Below are positions 36,997 to 45,132 of a DNA stretch of 64,000 bases, piece after piece. Positions within the stretch are counted from its first letter, which is position 1. Each line of letters begins with the position of its first letter. Origin of the DNA: Acinetobacter corruptisaponis (GTDB lineage: Bacteria > Pseudomonadota > Gammaproteobacteria > Pseudomonadales > Moraxellaceae); NCBI RefSeq assembly GCF_030053775.1, contig NZ_CP125669.1, forward strand, positions 2,475,962-2,539,961, written 5' to 3'. The translations under genes and the position numbers were made by a program. The notes below the pieces were generated by a model, which was not told where the DNA came from, did not search any database, and saw nothing but the letters and a program-made list of their open reading frames with translations.

Positions 36997-38332
36997 GATT
37001 CCCCAACGGCCAGAGCTGAATGCCTTATTTAATTCGCCTCCTGAAGACGCAATTGCCTACCTGAAGTCCAAGGGCTTTAAGATTGGTTGGGACTGGCATG
37101 AAACACTTGATGAAGCGCATAGCCGCGCCTTTACTGTTGCCAAGGTAGCACGGATTGACCTACTACAGGACATCCGAAAATCATTAATCACGGCACTGGA
37201 GCAAGGCCAGAATCTGGAGCAATGGAAAGCAGCGATTACACCGACTTTGCAGCAAAAAGGCTGGTGGGGAAAACAGACTGTCACAAACCCTGCTGGTATC
37301 GAGCAAACGGTTCAGCTTGGTAGCCCACGTCGCCTTAAAACCATTTTTGACACCAATGTGCATAAGAGTCTTGCGGCTGGTCGCTACAAGGCATTGATGG
37401 CGACCATTGATACTCGTCCACTTTGGGAGTGGGTGCATATTTCCATTACCAATCCACGCAAGGTGCATCTAGCACGTAATGGTGAAACCCGTCGTTATGA
37501 TGATCCATTTTGGCTTTATGCCTATCCGCCGACTGAATTTGGCTGCAAGTGTAAAGTCCGTGCTCGTCGTGCCAGTGATGCTGAAGCTCTGGATTTAAAT
37601 GTTGTTGAAACCAAGCCTGAAGATATTGAGCAGCATCAGGTCATCATTGGAAAAAGTAGTTTTACTGGTCAGGATGCTGTTGCCACCCAAACCCGTATTC
37701 GTGTCAGGCAAGCTGATGGTCAAGTCACTTATTTCTCGCCTGCGGCTGGTTTTAACAGTCATCCAGCGGCGAGCTATTTACTCGATGTTGAACTGACTAA
37801 GCGAGCTGCCGATCTGCTCGGTGCTCAGAAAGGTTTAGAACAGGTTCAACAAATGCTACTCAGCCAGCCACGACTCAAGGCACATGAGGCCTTTGTAAAA
37901 AATGCAATCAGTTTTGGCAAGCAGCAAAATAAGACCAGCACTGTTGGTGTTATTGATATGCGTGATATTAAATTTCTGACGAAAAAGAATGTTGTGGTGG
38001 AAAGTCCAGTTCTTACTATTTCGGATCATTTACTGGTTGGACAAAAAGCCAAGCGACATGGTGAAGCTGGTAATGCCCCAACACTGGTGGAGTGGTTGGT
38101 TTTACCTCAAGACATTGTACGGCTTGACCGTGTTTTGTGGGATGTCAGCAATGAGAGCATGTTGTATCTCTTACCTGTAATGACTGAGGATTTTAGCAGT
38201 TTTACAGATGAGTTTTTAAAGCTCTCGATTCGCTCAAAAAATGGTGTGATGGAGATTGTGAGTATTTTTAAGGTTCAAAAGAAAGCCATCGTGGATGGTT
38301 TAAATGCGAATTTTTATGAGGTTATTAGATGA
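36989..38332 (+). CDS. Mu F-like minor head protein, possible C-terminal PBECR nuclease domain
   Basis: A 447-residue head morphogenesis protein. The F-family core is at about 100-200: FDTNVHKSLAAGRYKALMATIDTRPLWEW, then NPRKVHLARNGETRRYDDPFWLYAYPPTEFGCKCKVRA with the conserved cysteines. From about residue 330 there is an extra domain (IKFLTKKNVVVESPVLTISDHLL...LLPVMTEDFSSFTDEFLKLSIRS). Its position matches the PBECR-type toxin-like nuclease domains often fused to phage F proteins; the catalytic residues are not certain. It starts inside the portal stop region. A stem closes over 38335-38405 behind it. Confidence 0.82.
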   Translation: MTKIPQRPELNALFNSPPEDAIAYLKSKGFKIGWDWHETLDEAHSRAFTVAKVARIDLLQDIRKSLITALEQGQNLEQWKAAITPTLQQKGWWGKQTVTNPAGIEQTVQLGSPRRLKTIFDTNVHKSLAAGRYKALMATIDTRPLWEWVHISITNPRKVHLARNGETRRYDDPFWLYAYPPTEFGCKCKVRARRASDAEALDLNVVETKPEDIEQHQVIIGKSSFTGQDAVATQTRIRVRQADGQVTYFSPAAGFNSHPAASYLLDVELTKRAADLLGAQKGLEQVQQMLLSQPRLKAHEAFVKNAISFGKQQNKTSTVGVIDMRDIKFLTKKNVVVESPVLTISDHLLVGQKAKRHGEAGNAPTLVEWLVLPQDIVRLDRVLWDVSNESMLYLLPVMTEDFSSFTDEFLKLSIRSKNGVMEIVSIFKVQKKAIVDGLNANFYEVIR

Positions 38333-38421
38333 TAAAGGCGGCGGACGACTTGCACGTCATAACACTGAATTAACCGTGACCTTTCTATTAGGAAACTACC
38401 GCCTTAAGGATAGTATAAATT

Positions 38422-38916
38422 ATGAGCGTTATAAAAATCAACGACCAAGCTCTTATTGATCGTTTAGAACTGGTTGCAAGTCGCCTGTCTGACACAAGTC
38501 CACTAGCTGCTGCGATTGCAGGGACTTTTGCAACAGTGACGGATGACAACTTTGACATGGGTGGCCGTCCTGCATGGGCAGGACGTAAACTTTCAACGAT
38601 TAAGATTTATGAACGTAAAGGGCTTAAATATGGTGGTGTGTTACACCTTTCAGGTGATCTTAGGGCTAGAGTTGTCACAAGCCATACCCAAGATGAAGCC
38701 GTGATCAGTAACAATATGCCTTATGCCGCAGCGATGCACTTTGGGATCAAGCAAGGTGATTCTGGGAAAACCACACGCGGTGCACCCATTCCCTTTGGTG
38801 ACATTCCTGCCAGACCTTATATGCCGATGGATACGGATGGCAATATGCAGACTGAGGCTGAGCAGGAAGTTTTTCTGGATGTAGACCACTACTGGCACAA
38901 AATATTTAATCCATAA
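38422..38916 (+). CDS. Virion morphogenesis protein (Mu gpG-like)
   Basis: A 164-residue protein with the family opening (HLSGDLRARVVTSHTQDEAVISNNMPYAAAMHFG) and the characteristic ending in which IPARPYMPMD precedes the last helix. Mu gpG and P2 gpS relatives act in tail or virion completion. The AAGGA ribosome-binding site (38406-38410) directly follows an inverted repeat (AAGGCGG 38335-38341 with 38399-38405), so its accessibility may be structure-dependent. Confidence 0.85.
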   Translation: MSVIKINDQALIDRLELVASRLSDTSPLAAAIAGTFATVTDDNFDMGGRPAWAGRKLSTIKIYERKGLKYGGVLHLSGDLRARVVTSHTQDEAVISNNMPYAAAMHFGIKQGDSGKTTRGAPIPFGDIPARPYMPMDTDGNMQTEAEQEVFLDVDHYWHKIFNP

Positions 38917-38923
38917 AAATAAA

Positions 38924-38943
38924 CGGAAGCTTTTCCGCCTAAT
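38924..38943 (+). promoter_or_regulatory. Phage intergenic box, copy 2 (before protease gene)
   Basis: CGGAAGCTTTTCC... variant; here the first part is a perfect dyad (CGGAA-GCTT-TTCCG). It starts 8 bp after the gpG stop and ends 31 bp before the protease ATG, followed by TAATAATAA. Confidence 0.6.
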
Positions 38944-38952
38944 AATAAAAAA

Positions 38953-38973
38953 CTGACAGTGCGATGCTGTCAG
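38953..38973 (+). promoter_or_regulatory. Start-codon-adjacent hairpin, copy 2
   Basis: A perfect 7-bp stem CTGACAG (38953-38959) / CTGTCAG (38967-38973) with a 7-nt loop. It ends one base before the ATG at 38975 and occupies the place of the ribosome-binding site. Confidence 0.6.
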
Positions 38974-38974
38974 C

Positions 38975-40054
38975 ATGAAAAAGACCTTATTAGTAGCCGC
39001 GTGCTCATTCGCCATTGATGCGACCACTCCATACCTTGTATTGATTCCTGAAGGAATCTTTCGCGGTATTGATGGTCGTCCAACCGATGCCCCACACTGG
39101 GAACTTACTCCAGAACGTGGTCGTCAAATTGCAACCACATTAAATCAGCGTTCGATTGACTTAGTGGTTGACTATGAACATGCGACTTTAAAAGCTCAAG
39201 AGTCTGGTGATCCTGCACCAGCATCTGGTTGGCTGAAGCCTGCTGGATTCCAATATATTGATGGAGTTGGATTATGTAGCACTATCTTTGAATGGACAGA
39301 AAAAGCAAAAGGATATATTGCGGCAAAGGAATATAAATACACTTCGCCTGTTTTCTTCTACAACAAGGCTGGTGAAGTCCTCGGACTTCATAGCTTCGCC
39401 TTAACCAATACCCCGAATTTAGACACCTTGCCCGAAGCGCGTCTTGCTGCTGCGGCACAGGAGTTTTTTGCCCAAAATTTAACACAGGATTCCGAAATGG
39501 ATGAGTTACTAGAACAATTGCGCTGGATGCTGAACCTGCCTTTATCCGCAACTGCGGAAGAAATCTTGGCAGAGCTTGGCAAGCTTCAGCAGCAGATTAA
39601 AGAAAAAACTGGCGTGGCACTCGCTGCCAATAGTCAAAACCTTTTTGACGCGATTGCTGCAATTGAACAGCTTAAGCTGGCGGCAAACAGTCAGGCTACA
39701 CCTGATCTTACTCAGTTTGTACCGATGGCTGTCTATCAGGAAGCCGTAAATCAGGCCAGTACATCAGCAGCTCAGGCCAAGGCCAAAGAGATTGATGATC
39801 TCATACTGGCGGCTTGTAGTGATGGGCGCTTGACTGGTGAGGCAACCATTAACTGGGCAAAGGATCAGGCAAAAACCAATCCTGATTTTATTAAAACCCA
39901 TATTGAAAGCTTGCCAAAAATTGCAGCCTTGACTCAGAAGCAAACCACCACTGTTGACTTAAACAAGCAGACACCTCAGACCGATCCACTGAAAGATGAT
40001 GTCTTTTCAATGTTGGGTGTGAGTGCGGCTGACGTTGAAAAATATGGAGCATAA
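38975..40054 (+). CDS. Phage head maturation protease and scaffold (Mu gpI-like)
   Basis: A 359-residue protein. The N-terminal serine-protease part has the family segments YLVLIPEGIFRGIDGRP, DLVVDYEHATLKAQ and KEYKYTSPVFFYNKAGEVLGLHSFALTNTPNL. The C-terminal half (about 170-350) is helical and charged, as in the Mu Z-type scaffold produced from the same gene. It guides capsid assembly and is then cleaved. The start is close to a hairpin. An internal start for a separate scaffold product is possible near M171 (DSEMDELLEQLRWML) but not proven. Confidence 0.9.
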   Translation: MKKTLLVAACSFAIDATTPYLVLIPEGIFRGIDGRPTDAPHWELTPERGRQIATTLNQRSIDLVVDYEHATLKAQESGDPAPASGWLKPAGFQYIDGVGLCSTIFEWTEKAKGYIAAKEYKYTSPVFFYNKAGEVLGLHSFALTNTPNLDTLPEARLAAAAQEFFAQNLTQDSEMDELLEQLRWMLNLPLSATAEEILAELGKLQQQIKEKTGVALAANSQNLFDAIAAIEQLKLAANSQATPDLTQFVPMAVYQEAVNQASTSAAQAKAKEIDDLILAACSDGRLTGEATINWAKDQAKTNPDFIKTHIESLPKIAALTQKQTTTVDLNKQTPQTDPLKDDVFSMLGVSAADVEKYGA

Positions 40055-40056
40055 CA

Positions 40057-40479
40057 ATGACCGCAACAACTACTCCAATTAATACCGAATACCGTGATGG
40101 GATTTTGATTCCTGTTGCCTTGGCAGCCTCAGCAATCGTGTTACAGGGAACGTTTGCGGTGGTTGGGGCAAATGGTTTCGCGCTGGCATCTGCTGCCGTT
40201 GGCGGTGATGACCAAGTGTGTGTGGGCGTTTGGGAAAGCGATGCAGAAAACACTGGTGCAAATGGTGCGGCAGTTGGTTTGGTACGTCGCAAAAAACAGT
40301 TCCTTGTTGCAAATTCTGCAACCGATCCAGTGACTCAGGCTGAGCTTGGATCACAGGTTTACATTGAAGACAACCAGACAGTGGCAAAAACGGATGGCAC
40401 TGGTACACGTTCAGTGGCTGGTCGCTTCATGGGTTTTGACACTGAATATACAACCCATGTCTGGGTGGAGATCGCATAA
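40057..40479 (+). CDS. Probable capsid decoration protein
   Basis: A 140-residue, glycine- and alanine-rich beta protein (AIVLQGTFAVVGANGFALASAAVGGDD...). It sits between the protease/scaffold and the major capsid gene, the place of decoration or DUF2190-type proteins. It ends overlapping the capsid start by one base. I recognise the context more than the sequence. Confidence 0.65.
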   Translation: MTATTTPINTEYRDGILIPVALAASAIVLQGTFAVVGANGFALASAAVGGDDQVCVGVWESDAENTGANGAAVGLVRRKKQFLVANSATDPVTQAELGSQVYIEDNQTVAKTDGTGTRSVAGRFMGFDTEYTTHVWVEIA

Positions 40480-41405
40480 TGAAATTTACTGCTGAAAATG
40501 CAAAACAGGTGCTGGCACATTTATACACAGGTTTTAAGACCACATTTAATAAGGCGTTCACTGAAACAGAAACGACTTGGCAACGGATTGCTACCGAAGT
40601 TCCATCCAAGAGCAAAGCAGAAAATTATGCTTGGCTGGGTAAATTTCCAAAATTGCGTGAATGGATTGGTGAAAAAGTCATTAAACGTCTGGAAGGTTAT
40701 GGTTACACCATTACCAACCGCAGTTTTGAATCCACGATTGCAGTCCATAAGCATGAAATTGATGACGGTGACATTCTTGGCCTGCCCATTATTTTTGCAT
40801 CAATGGGTGAAGAATCGAAACAGTTTCCCCAAGATATTGTTTTTGAAGCTTTAACCACAGGTTTTAAAAATAAATGCTTTGACGGTAAAACTTTATATGC
40901 AACGGATCACCCTGTTGGTGATAAAGGCAAATCAACCTTTTCCAATAAGTTGACCGAGAAATTGTCATGGGCAAGTTTAGCTGATGCGGAAGCAAGTTTT
41001 GGTGCAGCTAAAACCATGATGACCAGCTTAAAAGATGAAAATGGTCGCAGTCTAAAAATTAAGCCTGATTTACTTGTTGTTCCACCTGCACTTGAATCCA
41101 TTGCCACGTCATTAATGACAGCCTCTAAATTTGCAGATGGTACTGAAAATATCTACAAAGGCAATGCTGAAGTATTGGTGGATGCAGGTTTGGCAACTGA
41201 TACGGAATGGCATTTGTTATCAACCAAGAAAGTCATTAAACCGATTATTTACCAAAACCGTCAGAAGCCTGAACTTATGTCAAAAACTGATATTCAGTCA
41301 GATGATGTGTTTAAACGTGGTGAATATTTGTTTGGTGTGGAAGCTCGTGGTGAAGCTGGATACAGCTTGCCCCATCTTGCAGTTGGCTCAACTGGTACAA
41401 CCTGA
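40479..41405 (+). CDS. Major capsid protein (Mu gpT-like)
   Basis: A 308-residue head subunit. Family features are FKTTFNKAFTETETTWQRIATEVPSKSKAENYAWLGKFPKLREWIGEKVIKRLEGYGYTITN at the N-terminus, the HKHEIDDGDILG segment, and a KPDLLVVPPALE core strand. It builds the icosahedral shell around the scaffold. It overlaps the preceding gene by one base (ATAATG), indicating coupled translation. It looks intact. Confidence 0.93.
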   Translation: MKFTAENAKQVLAHLYTGFKTTFNKAFTETETTWQRIATEVPSKSKAENYAWLGKFPKLREWIGEKVIKRLEGYGYTITNRSFESTIAVHKHEIDDGDILGLPIIFASMGEESKQFPQDIVFEALTTGFKNKCFDGKTLYATDHPVGDKGKSTFSNKLTEKLSWASLADAEASFGAAKTMMTSLKDENGRSLKIKPDLLVVPPALESIATSLMTASKFADGTENIYKGNAEVLVDAGLATDTEWHLLSTKKVIKPIIYQNRQKPELMSKTDIQSDDVFKRGEYLFGVEARGEAGYSLPHLAVGSTGTT

Positions 41406-41420
41406 TAGGAGCTGAATGCG

Positions 41421-41849
41421 ATGAGTTATGTAACGGCAGATGCGATGATTCGGAAATTCGGTGAGCGTGAACTTATTCAGCTCACTGATAATGAAGAGCC
41501 TTATCAATATGTGATCAATTATGAAAAATTAGATGCTGCCCTTGAGGAAGCAAATAGTGAAATTGATTCATTTTTAGTAGGGCGTTATCCGCTGCCATTA
41601 CAGGTCATTCCACCTTTTCTCGTCAGTATTGGTTGTCACCTTGCTCGCTATCATCTTTGCAATGTGATTGTTGAAAATGATCCTATTGCGATTCGATATG
41701 GCATTTCAATAAAAAGACTGAAAGACATTTCCAAGAGTGAAACGGGTCTTGGTGGTTCACCAGCTGGTGAGTCTGCTCCGACTGAAAGCTCATCAAACAA
41801 TGTCACCCTCGTTGTGGGGCGTCGGGATTTTGGAGGTCGTGGATGGTAG
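41421..41849 (+). CDS. gp36-like head-tail connector (DUF1320)
   Basis: A 142-residue protein with the DUF1320 opening SYVTADAMIRKFGERELIQLTD and the middle AYLEEANSEIDSFLVGRYPLPL-like segment (seen here as LEEANSEIDSFLVGRYPLPL). It belongs to the adaptor layer between portal and tail. A GGAGCTGA motif precedes the ATG. It overlaps the next gene by 7 bp. Confidence 0.88.
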   Translation: MSYVTADAMIRKFGERELIQLTDNEEPYQYVINYEKLDAALEEANSEIDSFLVGRYPLPLQVIPPFLVSIGCHLARYHLCNVIVENDPIAIRYGISIKRLKDISKSETGLGGSPAGESAPTESSSNNVTLVVGRRDFGGRGW

Positions 41850-42454
41850 ACCTCGATCTTTCCATTGTTGAACAAGGCATCAAGGATGTGATGGCTCAAC
41901 AAGTGACAAGTCAGAAATGGAACTGGATTCGGGAAATCAAGACCTATGGCGGTGAGTTTGATGATGGAACGCTGGTTTGGGTAAAGACATTTCCTGCAAT
42001 CTGGGTGGCGTTTCAGGGTTCAGGTACACCAAAAAAAACCAGTCACAACAAGACTGAGTATCCAGTCACTTTTGTGGTGCTGGTTGGTGCACGTTCATTG
42101 CGAAATGAAGAAACGCAGCGGCATGGTACTGATAGGGATATTGGTACTTATTTAATGCTCAAGCATGTTCATAAATTGCTGATTGGCAATGACCTATCCA
42201 GTGTTGGTGTGGTTGGTCTTGATCCGTTAGAGCTTGGCCGAACTAAAACCATTTTCAATAACAAGACAAGTGCTCAATCCATCAGTGTTCTTTCTCAAGA
42301 GTTCACGACTCAATACACAATCACTGCTTCAGATCGTGACCGTGAAGAGGAAACAACCGAAGAATATATCCACCGTATTAATGTTGACTATCATTTTATG
42401 CCTGACGATGGCATCAAAGACGAGTCTGACTTAATTGAATTACAGGAAAATTAA
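41843..42454 (+). CDS. gp37-like tail terminator protein (DUF1834)
   Basis: A 203-residue protein. The DUF1834-like features are an N-terminal IVEQGIKDVMAQQV helix, a PAIWVAFQG strand, the VLVGARSLRNEETQRHG segment and the terminal YTI/RIN strands. Proteins in this position cap the tail and join it to the head. GGAGGT lies upstream of the ATG. It is intact. Confidence 0.8.
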   Translation: MVDLDLSIVEQGIKDVMAQQVTSQKWNWIREIKTYGGEFDDGTLVWVKTFPAIWVAFQGSGTPKKTSHNKTEYPVTFVVLVGARSLRNEETQRHGTDRDIGTYLMLKHVHKLLIGNDLSSVGVVGLDPLELGRTKTIFNNKTSAQSISVLSQEFTTQYTITASDRDREEETTEEYIHRINVDYHFMPDDGIKDESDLIELQEN

Positions 42455-42457
42455 GCT

Positions 42458-42742
42458 ATGCCTATTCCTAATTTAAAAACACCTGGCACTTATCTGGGCG
42501 TGAATATCAACACACAGCGCACGGGCCTGCCAGCCAATGTTCAAAAAGTTTTATTTATCACCAATGATGATCAACCAGAAACAACAGCCATGCCCATTTC
42601 GATTTATGACAAAGCACAAGCCGAGTCAATTTTTGGGAGTGGCGAAGTACCAAGTGAGGCTGCACGTATGATCACCGCAGCGATCAAGACAAACCGTGTA
42701 GTGGATGTGCAAATCTTGGGAAAGTACCCAGCGGTAACTTGA
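42458..42742 (+). CDS. Tail sheath, N-terminal piece (frame ends early at TGA)
   Basis: A 94-residue ORF matching the N-terminal domain of Mu-like sheath proteins: PNLKTPGTYLGVNINTQRTGL, a KVLFITNDD strand, YDKAQAESIFGSGEVPSEAARMITAAIKTN and VVDVQILG. Normal sheaths are about 500 residues. The frame stops 16 bases after a lambda-type slippery heptamer G GGA AAG (42718-42724). A -1 slip there would continue through V-P-S-G-N into the next ORF. It could equally be a 1-bp indel mutation at the G/A run. The contractile sheath would not be made as one chain without one of these corrections. Confidence 0.75.
   Translation: MPIPNLKTPGTYLGVNINTQRTGLPANVQKVLFITNDDQPETTAMPISIYDKAQAESIFGSGEVPSEAARMITAAIKTNRVVDVQILGKYPAVT
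42718..42724 (+). promoter_or_regulatory. Candidate -1 ribosomal slippery site in the sheath gene
   Basis: The heptamer GGGAAAG is phased G GGA AAG in the frame of the N-terminal sheath ORF, exactly the lambda G-GT arrangement. The -1 frame after it is open into the 173-residue ORF. Confidence 0.45.
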
Positions 42743-43260
42743 TTAGCTGCGATGGAGCTATTAATAGTATTCATTTTGGTAGCTTTGGAGGGTCATGGGA
42801 TATTGAGTTGGATGGTACACGATATGCTACGAATGGTGACAACGTTGCATATTACATACGGAATCATTTTTCAAATATTCTTGAAGCCCATGATGATGGC
42901 TGGATGGGAGTAATAAATATAGATTCGGTTGCACATCGTATCAAATTGATCCCATTGAATGACCCTGAACAACCTAATGGTTTTACTGCACCTACGATAC
43001 AGGCAGCCATATATCACCAATCTGGATCAACTGACTATTTTCCATCATTGAACGCAGTCTGTGAGAACTCAAATTATGAAGCTTGGGATCAAGCTATTCC
43101 TGAGCCTGAAACGGGGTACGTTGGAAGTTGCAGACCAATTGGCGGTACGGGCGGATATTCAGTGTACAAGGATATTGGCACCACACCTCATCCAACATTT
43201 ATTGAACACGAAGACGGAAGTTTAACTTTCTGTTTAGCTCCTAATAATGAGGAATTTTAA
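42739..43260 (+). CDS. Sheath middle domain / inserted ORF in the -1 frame
   Basis: A 173-residue reading frame whose only start is a TTG without a ribosome-binding site, so it is more likely read by frameshift from the upstream piece (giving about 267 residues). Its first 80 residues (SWDIELDGTRYATNGDNVAYYIRNHFSNILEA...IKLIPLND) fit the small beta/alpha domain found in the middle of Mu-type sheaths. The rest (about 85-173, ending SLTFCLAPNNEEF) is unlike sheath and unrecognised. The three pieces sum to 533 residues, near the usual sheath size. Confidence 0.5.
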   Translation: MISCDGAINSIHFGSFGGSWDIELDGTRYATNGDNVAYYIRNHFSNILEAHDDGWMGVINIDSVAHRIKLIPLNDPEQPNGFTAPTIQAAIYHQSGSTDYFPSLNAVCENSNYEAWDQAIPEPETGYVGSCRPIGGTGGYSVYKDIGTTPHPTFIEHEDGSLTFCLAPNNEEF

Positions 43261-43262
43261 AA

Positions 43263-44063
43263 ATGTCTATTCAAGAAACAATCGCCCCATTGGGCCATAC
43301 AATCATTGCATTGTCTGCTCCACCAGTTGACTTGACAGCAACAACGGCTTGGATTGATCACTTAAACTCTGTGAGTGATGCGATCAACCAAAAGCCAGCT
43401 ATTTTGGTCATTCCCTTTGCCGATGTTGAGGCCGCAGAAGAGTTTGCGGCACAAGCGCCAGTTGAAACATCGTATCGGGTGGTATGCGTTTGCTATCATG
43501 GTGCGATGGGTCAAGAACCAGAACTGGCCGCTGCTATGGCGGCAGCTTTGGCTGACTCTAATGACCCTGCTGTACCATTTGACGGTGTCAATCTCGGTGG
43601 GATCACTGCTGTTGAAGATCAGTACAAGCTCACATTTGAACGTATTGAAGCCGCACTGAATCACGGTGTCTGCATGATCGAAACGGGTGCAGATGGCAAG
43701 CCAGAGATTGTTCGCGCTGTGTCTACATATCGCATCAACCCTGATTCTGGTATTGATGATGACCTGATGCTGGACATCAATGGCGCGCTGGTGATTGACT
43801 ATACACGCAAAGTCATTCGTGCTGATCTGGCAAAAGAGCGTCGTCGCAAAAATACAGCAGCACAACGTCGCAACGTTCGTTCGATTATTTTGAAACGTCT
43901 GACACAGCTGGATGATGCAGAAATCTTGCAGGATGTTCGTGACAATGCGGATCAACTGACCGTCACTGCTGATCAGACGGATCGCTATCGGGTCAATGCA
44001 AAAATCCCTGCGAACTGGGTGCGCGGTATGCATGTGATTGCTGGAACAATTGATGTTTATTAA
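43263..44063 (+). CDS. Tail sheath, C-terminal piece
   Basis: A 266-residue ORF matching the C-terminal two thirds of Mu-like sheath proteins: the ETIAPLGHTIIALSAPP strand, the PAILVIPFADVEAAEEFAAQ region, VSTYRINPDSGIDDDLMLDINGALVIDYTRKVIRADLAKERRRKN and the terminal RVNAKIPANWVRGMHVIAGTIDVY. It is in a third frame and has its own GAGGA ribosome-binding site nine bases before the ATG. It may be translated separately as a half-sheath, or it may be the relic of a broken gene. Confidence 0.75.
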   Translation: MSIQETIAPLGHTIIALSAPPVDLTATTAWIDHLNSVSDAINQKPAILVIPFADVEAAEEFAAQAPVETSYRVVCVCYHGAMGQEPELAAAMAAALADSNDPAVPFDGVNLGGITAVEDQYKLTFERIEAALNHGVCMIETGADGKPEIVRAVSTYRINPDSGIDDDLMLDINGALVIDYTRKVIRADLAKERRRKNTAAQRRNVRSIILKRLTQLDDAEILQDVRDNADQLTVTADQTDRYRVNAKIPANWVRGMHVIAGTIDVY

Positions 44064-44081
44064 CTTTTAGAATCAACATTT

Positions 44082-44106
44082 AAAGCCTGCAATAGCAGGC
44101 TTTAAT
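44082..44106 (+). terminator. Terminator behind the sheath region
   Basis: AAAGCCTGC (44082-44090), loop AATA, GCAGGCTTT (44095-44103). It lies 6 bp before phage box copy 3, so one transcript ends and another seems to begin here. Confidence 0.75.
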
Positions 44107-44111
44107 ATTTA

Positions 44112-44131
44112 TGGAAGTCTTTCCGCCTAAT
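44112..44131 (+). promoter_or_regulatory. Phage intergenic box, copy 3 (before tail tube gene)
   Basis: TGGAAGTCTTTCC... copy directly behind a terminator and followed by TAATAATAAG. It ends 54 bp before the tube start. The terminator-box order supports a promoter role. Confidence 0.65.
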
Positions 44132-44158
44132 AATAAGAAAATAGTTTTTGCACAATAG

Positions 44159-44176
44159 CCTCATGTTTTTATGAGG
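44159..44176 (+). promoter_or_regulatory. Ribosome-binding-site hairpin, copy 3
   Basis: CCTCAT (44159-44164) pairs with ATGAGG (44171-44176). The GAGG in the 3' arm is the Shine-Dalgarno for the ATG at 44186, so folding would hide it. Confidence 0.55.
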
Positions 44177-44185
44177 TCTCTCAAA

Positions 44186-44563
44186 ATGGCTGACGATGCA
44201 GTTACTACAATTGTAATGAGCGTGGATGGCGCTGAATATGACTGTACCAAGTTTAGTTCAACCAAGAATACAGGTGCTAAACGTATCCCGACGATGAACC
44301 GTCAACTTAAAGCGAAATACAAATCTAAAGGCATCAGGCTTTATGACCTGACCTGTACCGTTGTTATTCCAGAGGGCAAGGATACTGTTGACTGGGACAA
44401 TCTGGAAGATGCCCGTATTTCAATTGAATCACCGACTGGTGGTTTTCGTGAAACCTACACAGACTGTAATGTGATTACAGCCAGTGATTCCTATGACGTA
44501 AACGGTGATACGTTGCGTGATCTAACATTGTTCGCAATGGACTATTTAAAAGAATCTTTCTAA
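44186..44563 (+). CDS. Phage tail tube protein
   Basis: A 125-residue protein starting MADDAVTTIVMSVDGAEYD. It has the compact beta fold sequence of Mu-like and P2-like tube subunits (KFSSTKNTGAKRIPTMN, LYDLTCTVVIPEGKDTVDWDNLEDARISIES). The inner tube conducts DNA and sits inside the sheath. The ATG at 44186 is preferred over 44171 because GAGG lies nine bases upstream and the family begins near it. It is the first gene of the tail transcript. Confidence 0.8.
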   Translation: MADDAVTTIVMSVDGAEYDCTKFSSTKNTGAKRIPTMNRQLKAKYKSKGIRLYDLTCTVVIPEGKDTVDWDNLEDARISIESPTGGFRETYTDCNVITASDSYDVNGDTLRDLTLFAMDYLKESF

Positions 44564-44578
44564 TTTTTAGGTGAAAAA

Positions 44579-44905
44579 ATGAGATTAAGTGTTGTTGGTA
44601 TGTTGGCTGTAGCCATGACTGTGCTGGTAAAGGATGAAGCGGTCAAATGTAGAAGTATTGAGCTAAGCGATGTCAGTACAGATGAATTATTTGCTGCACG
44701 ATCCAAGGCCAAAGAGGGTGAATATTTGGCATTGTATGATTTTGTTGTAAAGGTTCAATTGATTGATAGTAAAGGTAACAAATACCCTGTCACTTATGAA
44801 ATGTTACGTGATACATCATCAGCAAACTATAAAAAGCTGGAAGAACTTGACTATCAGTTGCTGGCAAAGCTCAGCGCCGAGAGTTTAGAGAACCCATCCA
44901 GCTAG
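44579..44905 (+). CDS. Tail assembly chaperone, short form (gp41-like)
   Basis: A 108-residue protein between tube and tape measure, the fixed place of tail assembly chaperones that wrap the tape measure. It is helical and acidic with a YLALYDFVVKVQLIDSKGN strand. The -1 frame is open from 44851 through the next ORF. The overlap (44851-44905) is where ribosomal frameshifting normally makes the long form in tailed phages. The best candidate slip is G GCA AAG (44863-44869), which is not a perfect X XXY YYZ site. Confidence 0.7.
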   Translation: MRLSVVGMLAVAMTVLVKDEAVKCRSIELSDVSTDELFAARSKAKEGEYLALYDFVVKVQLIDSKGNKYPVTYEMLRDTSSANYKKLEELDYQLLAKLSAESLENPSS

Positions 44906-45132
44906 TCGCCTTGCTACATCAGGCAGGCATTGACTTGAAAGATGCTGAAAAAATGCCGATGCACTATGCATTGGCATTTTTGTCTGAAAAGACAGATTTA
45001 ATACAGCGTGTGAAATCTAAACTTGAGCATGAGCGGCTACAGAATACTCATGCAGCACCATCGTCAAATACAAAGACTTATGTTGCAACCGAGCGTAAAC
45101 ATTCAAAACCCAAGTCTGGAGTAAATAAATGA
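44851..45132 (+). CDS. Tail assembly chaperone, frameshift extension
   Basis: An open -1 frame without a good start of its own (only a TTG at 44911, no ribosome-binding site). It encodes about 90 residues, including LHQAGIDLKDAEKMPMHYALAFLSEKTDLIQRVKSKLEHE. It ends with a basic tail and overlaps the tape-measure start by 4 bp. By position it is the T-like extension of the chaperone made by programmed frameshifting, as in lambda G-GT and Mu gp41/42. That mechanism is inferred from the overlap. Confidence 0.6.
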   Translation, partial: LSVAGKAQRREFREPIQLVALLHQAGIDLKDAEKMPMHYALAFLSEKTDLIQRVKSKLEHERLQNTHAAPSSNTKTYVATERKHSKPKSGVNK

